Shown one piece after another: positions 44,367 to 53,767 of a stretch of DNA of 64,000 nucleotides (positions are counted from its first letter, which is position 1; each line of letters starts with the position of its first letter). The notes below the pieces were generated by a model. That model searched no databases. It saw only the letters and a list, made by a program, of their open reading frames with translations, and was not told the origin of the DNA. Where the stretch lies: assembly GCF_900187325.1 (NCBI RefSeq), contig NZ_FZMZ01000004.1, forward strand, positions 682,001 through 746,000, read 5' to 3'. The stretch is from Virgibacillus ndiopensis. GTDB taxonomy: Bacteria; Bacillota; Bacilli; Bacillales; Amphibacillaceae. A program made the translations under genes and the position numbers.

Positions 44367-44930
44367 ATGACAATATCATTATTTGTAGTCTTGCTAACAA
44401 TCGTGTTACTAACCATAATTGTAATTGGTCAAATAATATACTATCGAAATGATATTCCCAATATGAGTGGTATGATGATTGCAATGGGATTGGGAATGAG
44501 CGTCGGATTAGTGGTTGGACTTATAATGGGAATAATGTTTACTGGAACATTATTCATTTCAACAGTAGTAGGAATGACCATAGGGTTTACTGCTGGTTTC
44601 CTATCTGGCTTACCAGTCGGCATGATAGCTGTACTAGATGGAATGCTTGCTGGAATTATGGGTGGTATGATGGGTGCAATGCTTGGGTATATGATTTCAC
44701 CTGAATATAGAGATGCAATTGTCAAAATTATGTTCATGCTTTTTATCGTAACAAGCTTGATTCTTATCTATATTATTCAAGAGGAAATAAATACAAATCG
44801 TTCCCTATTTAAAAGCCTTTTCATCATAACCATTTTATTCTTAATATTCTTAGTTGGATTCAACCAAACAGGTCCAATTTTTCACGATAAAAATAATAAT
44901 GAACATCATGAAAGAGAGCTTGGACATTAA
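44367..44930 (+). CDS. Met/Gly-rich polytopic membrane protein, unknown
   Basis: 187 residues from ATG 44367 (GAGGTGTTACGA upstream). Six helices; the middle four are rich in glycine and methionine with GxxxG-type spacing (MIAMGLGMSVGLVVGLIMGI, LAGIMGGMMGAMLGYM). C-terminal HDKNNNEHHERELGH is histidine-rich. Its stop overlaps the stop of the convergent CDF gene by 4 bp. The Met/His content hints at metal, but no family is recognised. Confidence 0.65.
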   Translation: MTISLFVVLLTIVLLTIIVIGQIIYYRNDIPNMSGMMIAMGLGMSVGLVVGLIMGIMFTGTLFISTVVGMTIGFTAGFLSGLPVGMIAVLDGMLAGIMGGMMGAMLGYMISPEYRDAIVKIMFMLFIVTSLILIYIIQEEINTNRSLFKSLFIITILFLIFLVGFNQTGPIFHDKNNNEHHERELGH

Positions 44931-45886
44931 TTTTTTTGTGAATGCCAGCTTTCTTCCCCATTATCTTCAATTATACCTATTACTACATCCGCAATTTCTG
45001 GTGCCCGTAATAGCTTGTCAGATAACGTAAACTTAATATCATCTGCCTCAGCAAGTGTTAAGCCTTTTTTCAGTTCAAGGGTGGCTTCAACATGGTAAGA
45101 ACGGCCCTCCTGCAATACCCTCATCTTATAGATATCAACTACAGATTCATCCTCAAGCAATATATCTGCAATCTTTTTCTCAACATCTGAAGGTGCTGAT
45201 ACACCAATAAGCCCAATCATATTGTCATATCCAACCCTAAATGCAACAAACAACATAAGGATCCCAATAATGATTGAAATGACACCATCGGCCCGGAGGA
45301 TACCAAAATATTGAGCTAATATAATCCCGATAATCGCAAATACTGCACTTGAGGTAGCAACTAAATCTTCATAAAAAACTAAACGTGTAGCTGGAGAAGC
45401 TTTACTAGCACTCTTAAAAGCATCAAATAGAATAAATCCTTTACTCTTGGTATCAGACTCTTTCGTAATTTCCTTCATTGCTTTTATTAAAATAAAACCA
45501 TCAACTAAAAATGCCGCAACAAGTACACCTACATTTAACCAAAAATTACCCGATTCCTCTGGATGCTGAATTAATTCCCAACCACTTTTCGCAGTTTCAT
45601 AAGCCATAACAGTTACAACAATAACAGCAACCATACAGAATATATTGATAATCCTCCCAAAGCCTGTCGGAAAACGTTTTGATGGCTTCATTTCGGAAAG
45701 TACGCTACCAAAAAACACAAATGCCTGGTTTACAGTGTCCGCTGTAGAATGCATTGCTGAGGCAAACACTGAGCCATTTCCACTTATAATTGCCGCAACA
45801 AACTTTAAAGCAGCTATTAATGCATTCCCAAGTGCCGCAATACCTGAAGACACATTACCTTTTTTTACAAGTTCGATAAAACGCAT
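44927..45886 (-). CDS. Cation diffusion facilitator family transporter
   Basis: 319 residues. Six helices with the CDF metal residues H and D in MHSTADTVNQAF and D in YEDLVATSSAVF, then a C-terminal cytoplasmic domain (IADILLEDESVVDIYKMRVL, SYHVEATLEL). CDF proteins export Zn(II), Mn(II), Fe(II) or other divalent ions by proton antiport. TM2 carries HSTAD rather than HxxxD with Asn-Asp spacing of the zinc type, so specificity is open. Confidence 0.9.
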   Translation of the reverse strand: MRFIELVKKGNVSSGIAALGNALIAALKFVAAIISGNGSVFASAMHSTADTVNQAFVFFGSVLSEMKPSKRFPTGFGRIINIFCMVAVIVVTVMAYETAKSGWELIQHPEESGNFWLNVGVLVAAFLVDGFILIKAMKEITKESDTKSKGFILFDAFKSASKASPATRLVFYEDLVATSSAVFAIIGIILAQYFGILRADGVISIIIGILMLFVAFRVGYDNMIGLIGVSAPSDVEKKIADILLEDESVVDIYKMRVLQEGRSYHVEATLELKKGLTLAEADDIKFTLSDKLLRAPEIADVVIGIIEDNGEESWHSQKN

Positions 45887-46036
45887 GTAGTTGTCCTCCT
45901 ACAGTTTGTTATCTTATGTTTTGATAATGATTGCATATTTATACTGGAAACTTTTTAAGGTCCAATAAATTGTAATAACTTCAAAAATAAAGGAAAACGT
46001 AATACTATAAATGAAACCTTGGAGGCATTATTAACG

Positions 46037-46585
46037 ATGACTAATGTATTTAATGTGGTAAAAGATTTTTTAGAAATGAATTTAGATAATGAACCAAAAA
46101 GTCCATTACATGTTGGTGAAGTTATGGGCTGTTGGATGTACATTGCTTTAATGGATGAAGCAAAAATTTTTATTCAGATTGGCCTAAATTCAACTAATGA
46201 TGATGAAGTAAAAAAACATCTAAATCAAAGTCTTAAACAGTGTGATTCTCAAACAAAGCGATTCAAGGAACTTCTAAGGTCAGAAGGGGTACACCTACCT
46301 CCTTCAAGTGAAGAACGCCCAAATTCAGATCCAAACAGTATTCCATTAGGTGCTAAATTAACTGATGACGAAATTATGAACGGATTAAGTATGAAAACTG
46401 TAACAGCGGTTGTTCATTGCGCTACAGCAGCAAGTGAATCGATTAGAACGGATATAGGTGCATCATTTACACATTGTATGATAGAAAAGATGAAATTTGG
46501 CGTAACGTTAAGAAATACAATGAAAAAGAGGGGATGGATAAAGGTTCCGCCATATTATTATCCTCCGGGGATGCCTAAAAAATAA
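46037..46585 (+). CDS. DUF3231 family protein
   Basis: 182 residues from ATG 46037 (TTGGAGG eleven bases upstream; a TTG in frame earlier overlaps the site). Helical; LHVGEVMGCWMYIALMDEAK and FKELLRSEGVHLPPSSEERP are the DUF3231 repeat unit features, and the C-terminus ends WIKVPPYYYPPGMPKK, a common ending in the family. Related proteins are found in spore formers; function unknown. Confidence 0.85.
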   Translation: MTNVFNVVKDFLEMNLDNEPKSPLHVGEVMGCWMYIALMDEAKIFIQIGLNSTNDDEVKKHLNQSLKQCDSQTKRFKELLRSEGVHLPPSSEERPNSDPNSIPLGAKLTDDEIMNGLSMKTVTAVVHCATAASESIRTDIGASFTHCMIEKMKFGVTLRNTMKKRGWIKVPPYYYPPGMPKK

Positions 46586-46729
46586 GAATAATACTATAGC
46601 GTTCCGCGGGATTAGGGGGCTAAAGTTATAGTGGAAGAAATCGGCTAATTCGCCGATTTCAAGATCTGAAATGACCCAAACACCATCTAGTCACACCTAT
46701 AAATGGATATCAAAATAGCCACAGTTCTT

Positions 46730-47209
46730 TCAGATACAACTGATTTCTCTTTCCACATTAAATCCCATCACTTCACTTCCTAATTCATTTAACATGGATT
46801 TCGTTTCGGCTTCAAACCCCATTAAAATCATCAATTCACATACATCGTTGACTAGTTTAACAATTTGATTTGCAAAGAATGATAGCGCCTCCATATTAGT
46901 GTTCATTGATTCTGTATCTCGATCATATATAAATTTTAATTCTTCGATAACATCCTCACATACTCTCGCGTACTCCACAAAGGTCACTTCCCTCTCTCCG
47001 ATCAAGACTCCCAATGCTCTTCTTCCAAAATGATCTTTAAATTCCTTGCCACATTGGATTGTTTCATCTTCTAACAAATCTTTTAATGAAGCAATCATAT
47101 CAAGCCCCCAATACATGGAACACATCATTAATTGTTTCGCCTTTCCTCTATTTACAAGCAAATCGTTTCCCCCTTCTTTATTTACAAAATGATGTATGTA
47201 GCTGATCAT
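46730..47209 (-). CDS. Helical protein, unknown
   Basis: 159 residues, mostly helical, with cysteines and methionines (LMMCSMYWGLDMIASLKDLL). No signal peptide and no membrane helix. No family recognised. Convergent with the DUF3231 gene; the ~140 bp between them shows a short inverted repeat (GAAATCGGC/GCCGATTTC) that may act as terminator. Confidence 0.55.
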   Translation of the reverse strand: MISYIHHFVNKEGGNDLLVNRGKAKQLMMCSMYWGLDMIASLKDLLEDETIQCGKEFKDHFGRRALGVLIGEREVTFVEYARVCEDVIEELKFIYDRDTESMNTNMEALSFFANQIVKLVNDVCELMILMGFEAETKSMLNELGSEVMGFNVEREISCI

Positions 47210-47276
47210 TACTTAGGTAGGTTTACACTGTATTTACCATATTAATAGTATTAAGTTAAGTTCATGTAAAAGAACC

Positions 47277-47318
47277 AAAAAACTTGGATAAAAGTTTCTT
47301 TACCAGCCAAGTTTTTTG
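47277..47318. terminator. Terminator after the two-component operon
   Basis: AAAAAACTTGG and CCAAGTTTTTT form an 11-bp stem around a 19-nt loop, 25 bp after the response-regulator stop. Confidence 0.75.
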
Positions 47319-47342
47319 ATTCTTTTTATCAACCGGTCATTG

Positions 47343-48038
47343 TCAATCTATGTTAAATCGATAACCAAAACCGCGTACTGTTTGAATAAATAGCGGTTTT
47401 GTTGGGATTTCCTCAAGCTTGCTACGAAGATTTCGAATATGAACCTTAACCGTTTGGACATCCCCCATTGAATCGAGACCCCAAATCTGATTATAAATCT
47501 GTTCCGCGCTAAAGACCTGATTCGGTTTTTTTGCCAACATGATAAGCATCCTCATTTCAATTGCGGATAAATTAATCTCCTTTCCTTTTAGAAAGCATTT
47601 AAATGCATCCAGATTGATAGATAAGTCACCATATTGAAGGATGCTGGAATCCGTTTGTTTATGCCCATTGTGATAGCGGCGCAAAAAAGCTCGTACACGT
47701 GCCTCCATTTCCGCAAAATCAAATGGTTTAGTTATATAGTCATCTCCCCCCAGCTCAAAGCACTTAATTTTATCCATCACATCTTTTCGACTACTAATAA
47801 AAATAATAGGTATATCCATCTTTTCACGTATTTGCTGGCACACATCAAATCCATTCATACCGGGCATTTCAATATCAAGTAAAACAATTTGCGGATTTTC
47901 AGTTTGTACCAATTCCAACGCTTGTTCTCCATTTTCTGCTGGAAACACAGCATAATTCCTATTTTCTAAATACAATTGAATAAGCCCCCGTATACCCTCA
48001 TCATCCTCAGCTAGAATGACTTTAGCTTTAACTGTCAT
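47343..48038 (-). CDS. OmpR/PhoB-family response regulator
   Basis: 231 residues. Receiver domain with acidic pocket AEDDEG, phospho-acceptor D55 in VLLDIEMPGMNGFD, T/S at FISSRK and K in YITKPFD. C-terminal winged helix with MRMLIMLAKKPNQVFSAEQI and VKVHIRNLRSKLE. Its start overlaps the stop of the hybrid kinase by 4 bp, so the pair is cotranscribed and probably cognate. Target genes unknown. Confidence 0.93.
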   Translation of the reverse strand: MTVKAKVILAEDDEGIRGLIQLYLENRNYAVFPAENGEQALELVQTENPQIVLLDIEMPGMNGFDVCQQIREKMDIPIIFISSRKDVMDKIKCFELGGDDYITKPFDFAEMEARVRAFLRRYHNGHKQTDSSILQYGDLSINLDAFKCFLKGKEINLSAIEMRMLIMLAKKPNQVFSAEQIYNQIWGLDSMGDVQTVKVHIRNLRSKLEEIPTKPLFIQTVRGFGYRFNID

Positions 48039-51000
48039 ACGTTAGCTCCTCCTTTTAAGTAAACAGGTAATCGAATAAAAAATGTGCTGCCTTTATTCAA
48101 TTTGCTAGTTGCCCAGACATCCCCTTCGTGTGACAGGGTAATTTCCTTCACAATAGCCAATCCCAAGCCCATGCTTCCTACTTTTGTCTCCTTTGATGGT
48201 GTAGCTGCTTTATAGAAACGGTTAAAAATATATGGCCTTACATCGTCACTCATGCCGTGACCATTATCCCGTACTGCCATGATGATTGTATTGCTTTTTT
48301 TATCTAACTTAGCTGTAATACTAATTTCCCCATCCGCAGGAGTATGTTTAATGGCATTCCAGACTAAATTGGAAAAAACCTGATCCATACGATCCGTGTC
48401 TAAGTAACACGCGAAATTTCGTAATTGGCTTTTGTTCGGCTTAGCTAATTCAAAGTGTCTTCCCGTTTGTGTGATTTCAAGCCCAAACTTACTGCAAATT
48501 TCCGTAATCCATTGCCCTAGATCAACTTCTTTTCTGTTTAAACTTATTTGCCCTGGCCTAATTTTCGATAGTTCAAATAAATCATTGATGAGGCGATTCA
48601 AGAGCTTAATCTTGTCCCGAACCATGCCCAAATAATGCGAATCATTTGTAGGGATTAATCCTTCTTTCACTCCTTGGACATAACCATGGATAACGGTAAC
48701 TGGTGTTCCTAAATCATGTGCAATATTTGCCAAAAGAAGGCGACGTGACTGCTCCATCTGGCTTAAATCATCATTTACTTTTTCCAGGCGTTCGTTAGCT
48801 GTCTGTAATTTATGAGTGCGATCCTGGACCTTTTTTTCTAATAACGCATTTATATGTAAGAGCTCCTGATTAATTCGCTTTAGTTGTATCAGCGTCTTGA
48901 CCCTTGCCAACAACTCCTGTTTTTCACATGGTTTTACCAAATAATCATTCGCTCCTACTTGAAAAGAGGTCACTTTATCATGCACTTGATTTTTTGCTGT
49001 CAACATTAAAATTGGTAGCTCCATTAACGTATAATCTTTTCGAAGCTCCAGGCATACATCAATCCCCGACATTTTTGGCATCATAATATCCACAATCAAT
49101 AAATCAATTAGACCATTTTGTCGTATACGTTCAATGACCTCTTCCCCGTTCGTTGCCGTAATTACCTCATATCCAGCAAGAATGAGTTGGTTCGATAATA
49201 CTTGTAGATTAACGGGTTCATCATCAGCTATTAGAATTTTTGTCTCTTTAGAAGAATGGTCGATGGTTGGGACGTTTAGCATACTAACTTCTGAGTTGCT
49301 TAATAAAGGCGTAACAGAAGCAGCAGTTTCTGCCAATAATTCAGCTTTATGATAGGAGATCGGCATTGTAAAGCTAAATTTCGAACCAATGCCTACATAG
49401 GATGTAACACCGATTTCTCCACCATGAAGCTCTACCAATTGCTTCGTAATGCTCAAACCTATTCCCGTTCCACTTATATCCGCTGTTTTATCCTGATCCA
49501 CCTGATGAAAATAGTCAAAAATTGCTTCTAATTGATCGGATGGTATCCCCGTCCCATTATCAGAAACGGTAATTTTTAAGTAATCCCCAATCCTTTCAGC
49601 TGTGATAATAACTTCCCCGCTGTCCATGTATTTTATTGCATTGCCAATCAAATTATAAAAAATTTGCAGTAAGCGATTTTCATCAGCGTATACATTCGGT
49701 GTACTCGCGTTTAGTTGATTTATGAGCTTAATCGATTTCTTTTTTGCCAAAGGCTCACAAATTTTTAATGCAACATTCGTTAATTCAGTTATGTCTACGG
49801 ATGTTAATTCAATACTTAAATCGTTATTTTTCAACCTAGAAAAATCTAAAATATCGTTAACCAAATTAGTTAACCTTTTACCACTAGCAATAATCATGGA
49901 AAGGTGATCATACATATCCTTTGATACTTTCCCAGTTGCCCCGTCTCGTAACGTTTCCGCAATCCCTATAATTCCATGTAACGGTGTTCGCAGTTCATGC
50001 GAAGTAGTTGCCAGAAACTCATCCTTCAACTTATCGCTACGCTTAAGATTTTCTAAAGCTAGTTCCTGATTCCTTTGCGATTCAAGCACAGCCTGTTCTT
50101 TATCCGCACGTAGCATATTAATCCGATCTGCTAGCGCCAAGGACAAAAGAATGATCTCAAAACAAGCTGACACTTGCCATGCATTTTTGGTAAATGCAGA
50201 AAGGGCTATCACCCCAGAATCAGCTAATAACGAAAGAAGAACACCGATGAAGACTACACACCAGCCAACAATAAAAAATCTTGTTTGCCGTACCCCTTTT
50301 TTTAAACATAAAATAGCTGAACTGAGAATAAAAGCAATCATGCCAAAATACCCTACTACCATAAGGTTTAGCGCATGTTGATAAGAAAATAAAACAAAAA
50401 CAGCATTACCTAAATTGAATACAATCAATGCGATAAGCATCTTTCTTGCTTTAGGTAACTGTTTCCTCAAATTCAGAAAACTATTGGCAAATAAAAGTGC
50501 GGTTACAGCGGCAATATTCATAAGAAAAACAATCGACCTCGTATTCCACCACGGGGAATCCGGCCAGAGATACTGAAATGCAAAACCGTTCAAAGATAAA
50601 TTCACTAAAATTATTGAAATAATATAGAATACATAATACAAATAGCTTCTATGACGTAATGAGAGGTAGAGAAATAGATTATAGAATACCATAATACCTG
50701 TTACACCATAAAAAATACCTTGGAGTAAGAAATTTTGCTGCTTTTCCATAATCAGTCCTGATTGGTTCCAAATGTAAATTGGCATTTGCATTGAGCCTTC
50801 TGTTTCAAACCGAAGATAAAATGTTAGCACTTTCCCTGAATCTATGGAAAAGGGAAATAAAAAATCAGGCTGGTAAATCATTCGGTCATCAAAGGGATAT
50901 TTAGCACCTAAATGCTGTTCATTCACCAGCATATCTGATTCATTAAACACATAAATATCAATTTTATGTATTGGTGGATAATCAATTTCCATATTCAGAT

Positions 51001-51316
51001 TCGTAATGTTTGTATTGTTTTTCAATTGAAAACGAGTCCAATACGCTGACGTAGTATAACCAAAATTCGGAATTCGTTTTGAGCTATGTATGAACTGCTC
51101 ACTTAATGGACCCTTCCGAACATCGTCAACCGTCCATTCTTTATTTTTATCTTCTAAAATAGAAAGTTTATCACTTACTAAAGCACCATTTTCATCTGTA
51201 CGCAGTTGAACAGTCCCCATCGCTTCATCCGCAGAGGCAGGCTTAACTAGGAGAAATTGACTAAACAATAAGATGAAGGAAATGATGATGGTCCAATTCA
51301 GCTTGTAATTCAACAC
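48035..51316 (-). CDS. Hybrid sensor kinase: 7TMR-DISM sensor, two kinase modules, receiver
   Basis: 1093 residues. Signal peptide (1-29), an extracellular DISMED2-like beta domain (~35-185), seven helices (~195-400, 7TMR-DISM), first HisKA with H440 (TTSHELRTPLHG), first HATPase (N-box FYNLIGNAIKY, G-boxes SDNGTGIPS, SGTGIGLS), a receiver with D743 (LLIVDIMMPKMSG) and K795, then a second HisKA with H867 (ANIAHDLGTPVT) and second HATPase (NLVWNAIKHT, GLGLAIV). The second H-box reads HDLGTP instead of HELRTP. GGAGG lies before ATG 51316 and a TATAAT box at 51344-51339. 7TMR-DISM domains sense ligands such as carbohydrates; the signal here is unknown. Confidence 0.92.
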   Translation of the reverse strand: MLNYKLNWTIIISFILLFSQFLLVKPASADEAMGTVQLRTDENGALVSDKLSILEDKNKEWTVDDVRKGPLSEQFIHSSKRIPNFGYTTSAYWTRFQLKNNTNITNLNMEIDYPPIHKIDIYVFNESDMLVNEQHLGAKYPFDDRMIYQPDFLFPFSIDSGKVLTFYLRFETEGSMQMPIYIWNQSGLIMEKQQNFLLQGIFYGVTGIMVFYNLFLYLSLRHRSYLYYVFYIISIILVNLSLNGFAFQYLWPDSPWWNTRSIVFLMNIAAVTALLFANSFLNLRKQLPKARKMLIALIVFNLGNAVFVLFSYQHALNLMVVGYFGMIAFILSSAILCLKKGVRQTRFFIVGWCVVFIGVLLSLLADSGVIALSAFTKNAWQVSACFEIILLSLALADRINMLRADKEQAVLESQRNQELALENLKRSDKLKDEFLATTSHELRTPLHGIIGIAETLRDGATGKVSKDMYDHLSMIIASGKRLTNLVNDILDFSRLKNNDLSIELTSVDITELTNVALKICEPLAKKKSIKLINQLNASTPNVYADENRLLQIFYNLIGNAIKYMDSGEVIITAERIGDYLKITVSDNGTGIPSDQLEAIFDYFHQVDQDKTADISGTGIGLSITKQLVELHGGEIGVTSYVGIGSKFSFTMPISYHKAELLAETAASVTPLLSNSEVSMLNVPTIDHSSKETKILIADDEPVNLQVLSNQLILAGYEVITATNGEEVIERIRQNGLIDLLIVDIMMPKMSGIDVCLELRKDYTLMELPILMLTAKNQVHDKVTSFQVGANDYLVKPCEKQELLARVKTLIQLKRINQELLHINALLEKKVQDRTHKLQTANERLEKVNDDLSQMEQSRRLLLANIAHDLGTPVTVIHGYVQGVKEGLIPTNDSHYLGMVRDKIKLLNRLINDLFELSKIRPGQISLNRKEVDLGQWITEICSKFGLEITQTGRHFELAKPNKSQLRNFACYLDTDRMDQVFSNLVWNAIKHTPADGEISITAKLDKKSNTIIMAVRDNGHGMSDDVRPYIFNRFYKAATPSKETKVGSMGLGLAIVKEITLSHEGDVWATSKLNKGSTFFIRLPVYLKGGANV

Positions 51317-51656
51317 ATCGGTTCACCTCCATGTTTCAATTATACACGAAAAATTGAGAAAATTATACAATCTAAAATGAAGATGAGGATAGTGAGAGGT
51401 CATAAAAAAAGAAAACACCCTACTTTTGATGCAGTGGTACTAGAAAAAACTACCAATAACAGATGTCTTAAGTCATTTGATTGAAGCTGATTTTTTGTAG
51501 ATTAAGATAAGAAGTAAAGTGGAAATCATACAAGTTACTAGATACGTTGTCTGTTCCATATGAATAGTAAGCGACTCCCATTAAACAATACGTGGAAGCC
51601 GCAAACATTAGCAAAGAACTTATAGTAATTATCTCAACCATATACAGACTTTACTT
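51317..51656. other. 340-bp gap upstream of the kinase operon
   Basis: Holds the kinase promoter (TATAAT on the minus strand at 51344-51339, giving a very short leader). The remaining ~280 bp contain only short frames without ribosome binding sites. Confidence 0.4.
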
Positions 51657-52025
51657 TCATGAAAATACGCTCTGTAACTCAGAAAAGGTCAGCGTGGTCA
51701 GGCCCATGGAAATAACTAACAATAGGATGGCTGGCATAGCTTTACCAATCGGATCCCCTACCCTGATATGCGTAACACTACCAACGAGCATCGTAATCCC
51801 AAACCATATTCCTGCTATAGCTACTACCCACGGCACCCAAAATCCAATGATCAATCCAACAACTCCAATTAGCTCAACCCAACCGGTTACTATCCGAAAC
51901 CACTGTGGAAGTTTAAGATTCTTAAATATGTTAACCTGCTGCCTATGACCAACTATTTTCTGCAAGCTGACAATTAAAAATATCGCTGTCAGTATATTTT
52001 GTAGCACATATGATGCAATGGTCAA
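51657..52025 (-). CDS. DoxX family membrane protein
   Basis: 122 residues, four hydrophobic helices in the DoxX arrangement (LTAIFLIVSLQKIVGHRQQV, then FRIVTGWVELIGVVGLIIGF). AAAGGAGGGATTATTTTG-ACC places the start at TTG or the annotated codon. DoxX-like proteins are linked to quinone-dependent or oxidative-stress functions; role unknown. Lies between two regulatory systems. Confidence 0.8.
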   Translation of the reverse strand: MTIASYVLQNILTAIFLIVSLQKIVGHRQQVNIFKNLKLPQWFRIVTGWVELIGVVGLIIGFWVPWVVAIAGIWFGITMLVGSVTHIRVGDPIGKAMPAILLLVISMGLTTLTFSELQSVFS

Positions 52026-52190
52026 AATAATCCCTCCTTTTACATTTTCATCTCTATATTTATAGTAATGAAAAAGGATGAACCTCGGAAGTGCACAAGT
52101 TCATCCTTTTGATATGAAATATTCACTTTTTCAACATGAAAATTTCATTCATGTAGTGTTTAAATTAATATTATTTTTTCGTATTTAGTC

Positions 52191-52841
52191 TTAATGGTCA
52201 ACTTCCCCTGTCAGATAATAGATAGCTATTTGCGTACGATGCTCCAATCCCGTCTTTCCTAGAATAGTAGTAACGTAATTGGCAACAGTTCCTTCAGAAA
52301 TAAAAAGCTGTTTAGAGATTTCCCGATTGGATAACCCTTTAGCAATAAGAGAGATAATGCTCCATTCTCTTTCAGTAAACAAACTTCTGTTGATTTTAAC
52401 TGGCTTGGCTTCTTCCTTCTTTTCCACAATCAAATTTGATTTGATCCTGTCAAGTACCACGTCTTGAATTACGTTATGGCCTTCATGTACACTTATGATC
52501 GCATTACGAACCAGATTCGGGTCGTTATTTTTCAGAAGATAGCCTTTGGCACCATATTTAACGGCATCTAGTATGTACTCATCATCGTCAAACGTAGTTA
52601 AAATTAGCGGTTTTGCTTTAGTTTGTTCCGTAATGATTCTGGTCGCTTCCACTCCGTTCACTTTCGGCATGCGAACATCGAGCAGCGCCACATCCACTTC
52701 GTTCTGCTTACAGAAGTCAATAGCTTCTTTTCCATCTCGGACTGCAGCCACTACATCAAACTCGGGAAAAGAGGTCAGAATGATTTTCATACCTTCCCGT
52801 ACAAACGAATTATCATCTGCAATCATGACTTTGACTCTCAA
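52191..52841 (-). CDS. NarL/FixJ-family (LuxR-type) response regulator without adjacent kinase
   Basis: 216 residues from TTG 52841 (AGGTGAACTGAAA upstream; the ORF extends seven codons further). Receiver with IADDNSF, D in VALLDVRMPKVNG, T in LILTTFDDD and K in GYLLKNND. C-terminal LuxR helix-turn-helix LFTEREWSIISLIAKGLSNR, then EISKQLFISEGTVANY. Resembles YdfI/LiaR/DesR-type regulators. No histidine kinase gene lies beside it. Confidence 0.88.
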   Translation of the reverse strand: MRVKVMIADDNSFVREGMKIILTSFPEFDVVAAVRDGKEAIDFCKQNEVDVALLDVRMPKVNGVEATRIITEQTKAKPLILTTFDDDEYILDAVKYGAKGYLLKNNDPNLVRNAIISVHEGHNVIQDVVLDRIKSNLIVEKKEEAKPVKINRSLFTEREWSIISLIAKGLSNREISKQLFISEGTVANYVTTILGKTGLEHRTQIAIYYLTGEVDH

Positions 52842-53016
52842 TTTCAGTTCACCTACCATCACCTATTCATTTGAGTAGTGCATATACCTCTATTTTCAGC
52901 TTAACATATGGACATATCTATCTGAACATAATCTTCTAAATCCTCAATAATACCTGCCTTTTGATAGTATCAAGGAATGAAAACCAGCACTACTAAATGT
53001 CAATACCAAAATAAAA

Positions 53017-53058
53017 AACAGTAATCCCTCAAAATCAAACTATTGAGAGATTACTGTT
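53017..53058. terminator. Inverted repeat in the gap upstream of the LuxR-type regulator
   Basis: AACAGTAATC(C)CTCAA and TTGAGAGATTACTGTT form a long stem. It is not directly behind any called gene. The next ~110 bp contain a plus-strand frame with protein-like residues (GLLDRVMLLYGKKKVRIWQA) but no start; it may be a gene remnant. Otherwise the 52842-53224 gap is empty. Confidence 0.5.
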
Positions 53059-53173
53059 TATCTTATCTAAACAAGTTGGTGGAGTTGGTCTATTGGACCG
53101 TGTCATGTTACTGTATGGGAAAAAGAAAGTTCGGATTTGGCAGGCATCGATTCTATGGCAATACATTATTAAG

Positions 53174-53206
53174 AAAAACAGGCGGAACTTGTTTCCACCT
53201 GTTTTA
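53174..53206 (-). terminator. Terminator of the small basic protein gene
   Basis: On the minus strand AAAACAGGTGGAAA and TTCCGCCTGTTTTTC pair around a CAAG loop, ending in T's, 19 bp after the stop of the 43-aa gene. Confidence 0.75.
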
Positions 53207-53224
53207 ACATTACGTAAATAAAAA

Positions 53225-53356
53225 TTAAGAACGCTTTTGTTTCTTTCTTGAAGAATCATCCTTTTTTCTTCCGGGTTCCCTTGTCGTCGTTCCTTGCCCT
53301 TCAGTTTCTGATGAACCCAAACGATTCGTTAATGGATTAACTTTTCGCTTTGACAT
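53225..53356 (-). CDS. Small basic protein, SASP-like (43 aa)
   Basis: ATG 53356 follows TTGGAGGTGAATAGC, a perfect ribosome binding site, and a terminator follows the stop. The product starts MSKRKVNPLTNRLGSSETEG and ends GRKKDDSSRKKQKRS: very basic, low in hydrophobics, like minor small acid-soluble spore proteins (SspL-like composition). The family assignment is a guess; that it is a real gene is well supported. Confidence 0.65.
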   Translation of the reverse strand: MSKRKVNPLTNRLGSSETEGQGTTTREPGRKKDDSSRKKQKRS

Positions 53357-53484
53357 GCTATTCACCTCCAATTGTAGTATTCCTTAAAATAAATTAGGTA
53401 TGTTATTTTATTGCCATTTCAAATAAAAATCCCGATTAAAGGTTTTCCTCCGCTCCTTTACTTCTTTGATGTGTTATGAAAACA

Positions 53485-53520
53485 AAAAAAGACTTCAATT
53501 CATTGGTTGAAGTCTTTTTT
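53485..53520. terminator. Strong hairpin terminator
   Basis: AAAAAAAGACTTCAA and TTGAAGTCTTTTTT form a long stem around TTCATTGG, terminating on both strands. It lies between the small basic gene and the att-like relic. Confidence 0.85.
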
Positions 53521-53534
53521 ACTCGTATTTTTTA

Positions 53535-53552
53535 TACCGGTGGTCGGGTCGA
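53535..53552. other. Degenerate tRNA 3'-end relic (old attachment site?)
   Basis: TACCGGTGGTCGGGTCGA is a one-substitution, one-deletion version of TACCGGTGGCCGGGGTCGA at 57232. Read on the minus strand this is the T-arm and acceptor end of a tRNA (TCGACCCCGGCCACCGGTA), closest to tRNA-Leu in my memory. No tRNA body is attached. Both copies are followed by a related sequence (TTATAAGGTTTT). Confidence 0.55.
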
Positions 53553-53767
53553 AATAGGTCAAAAAGTATTGAAGTTATAAGGTTTTTCTGCACATAAAAG
53601 TTGCCATACACTGCATCTAACGTTTGAAAAACTCACTATCAAAGCTTAAATCGAAAAAATCAGATTACTACACATATAATTAAAAAACGGCAGGAGTGAG
53701 TTCGGTTTTATACCGCGCTCACCCCAGCCAATTAATTGCTTCACAAAATCAATTTACTGCTTTTTCT

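Noticed and set aside
44039-44484. Minus-strand ORFs around the DUF421 start
   Set aside because: Other-frame shadows of DUF421 and of the divergent membrane gene.
51592-51948. 118-codon plus-strand ORF
   Set aside because: Antisense to the DoxX gene, which has the right helices and a ribosome binding site.
52546-52878. Plus-strand ORFs antisense to the LuxR-type regulator
   Set aside because: The response regulator motifs are unambiguous on the other strand.
53035-53259. 74-codon minus-strand ORF
   Set aside because: Spans a terminator hairpin and the end of the small basic gene; no ribosome binding site.
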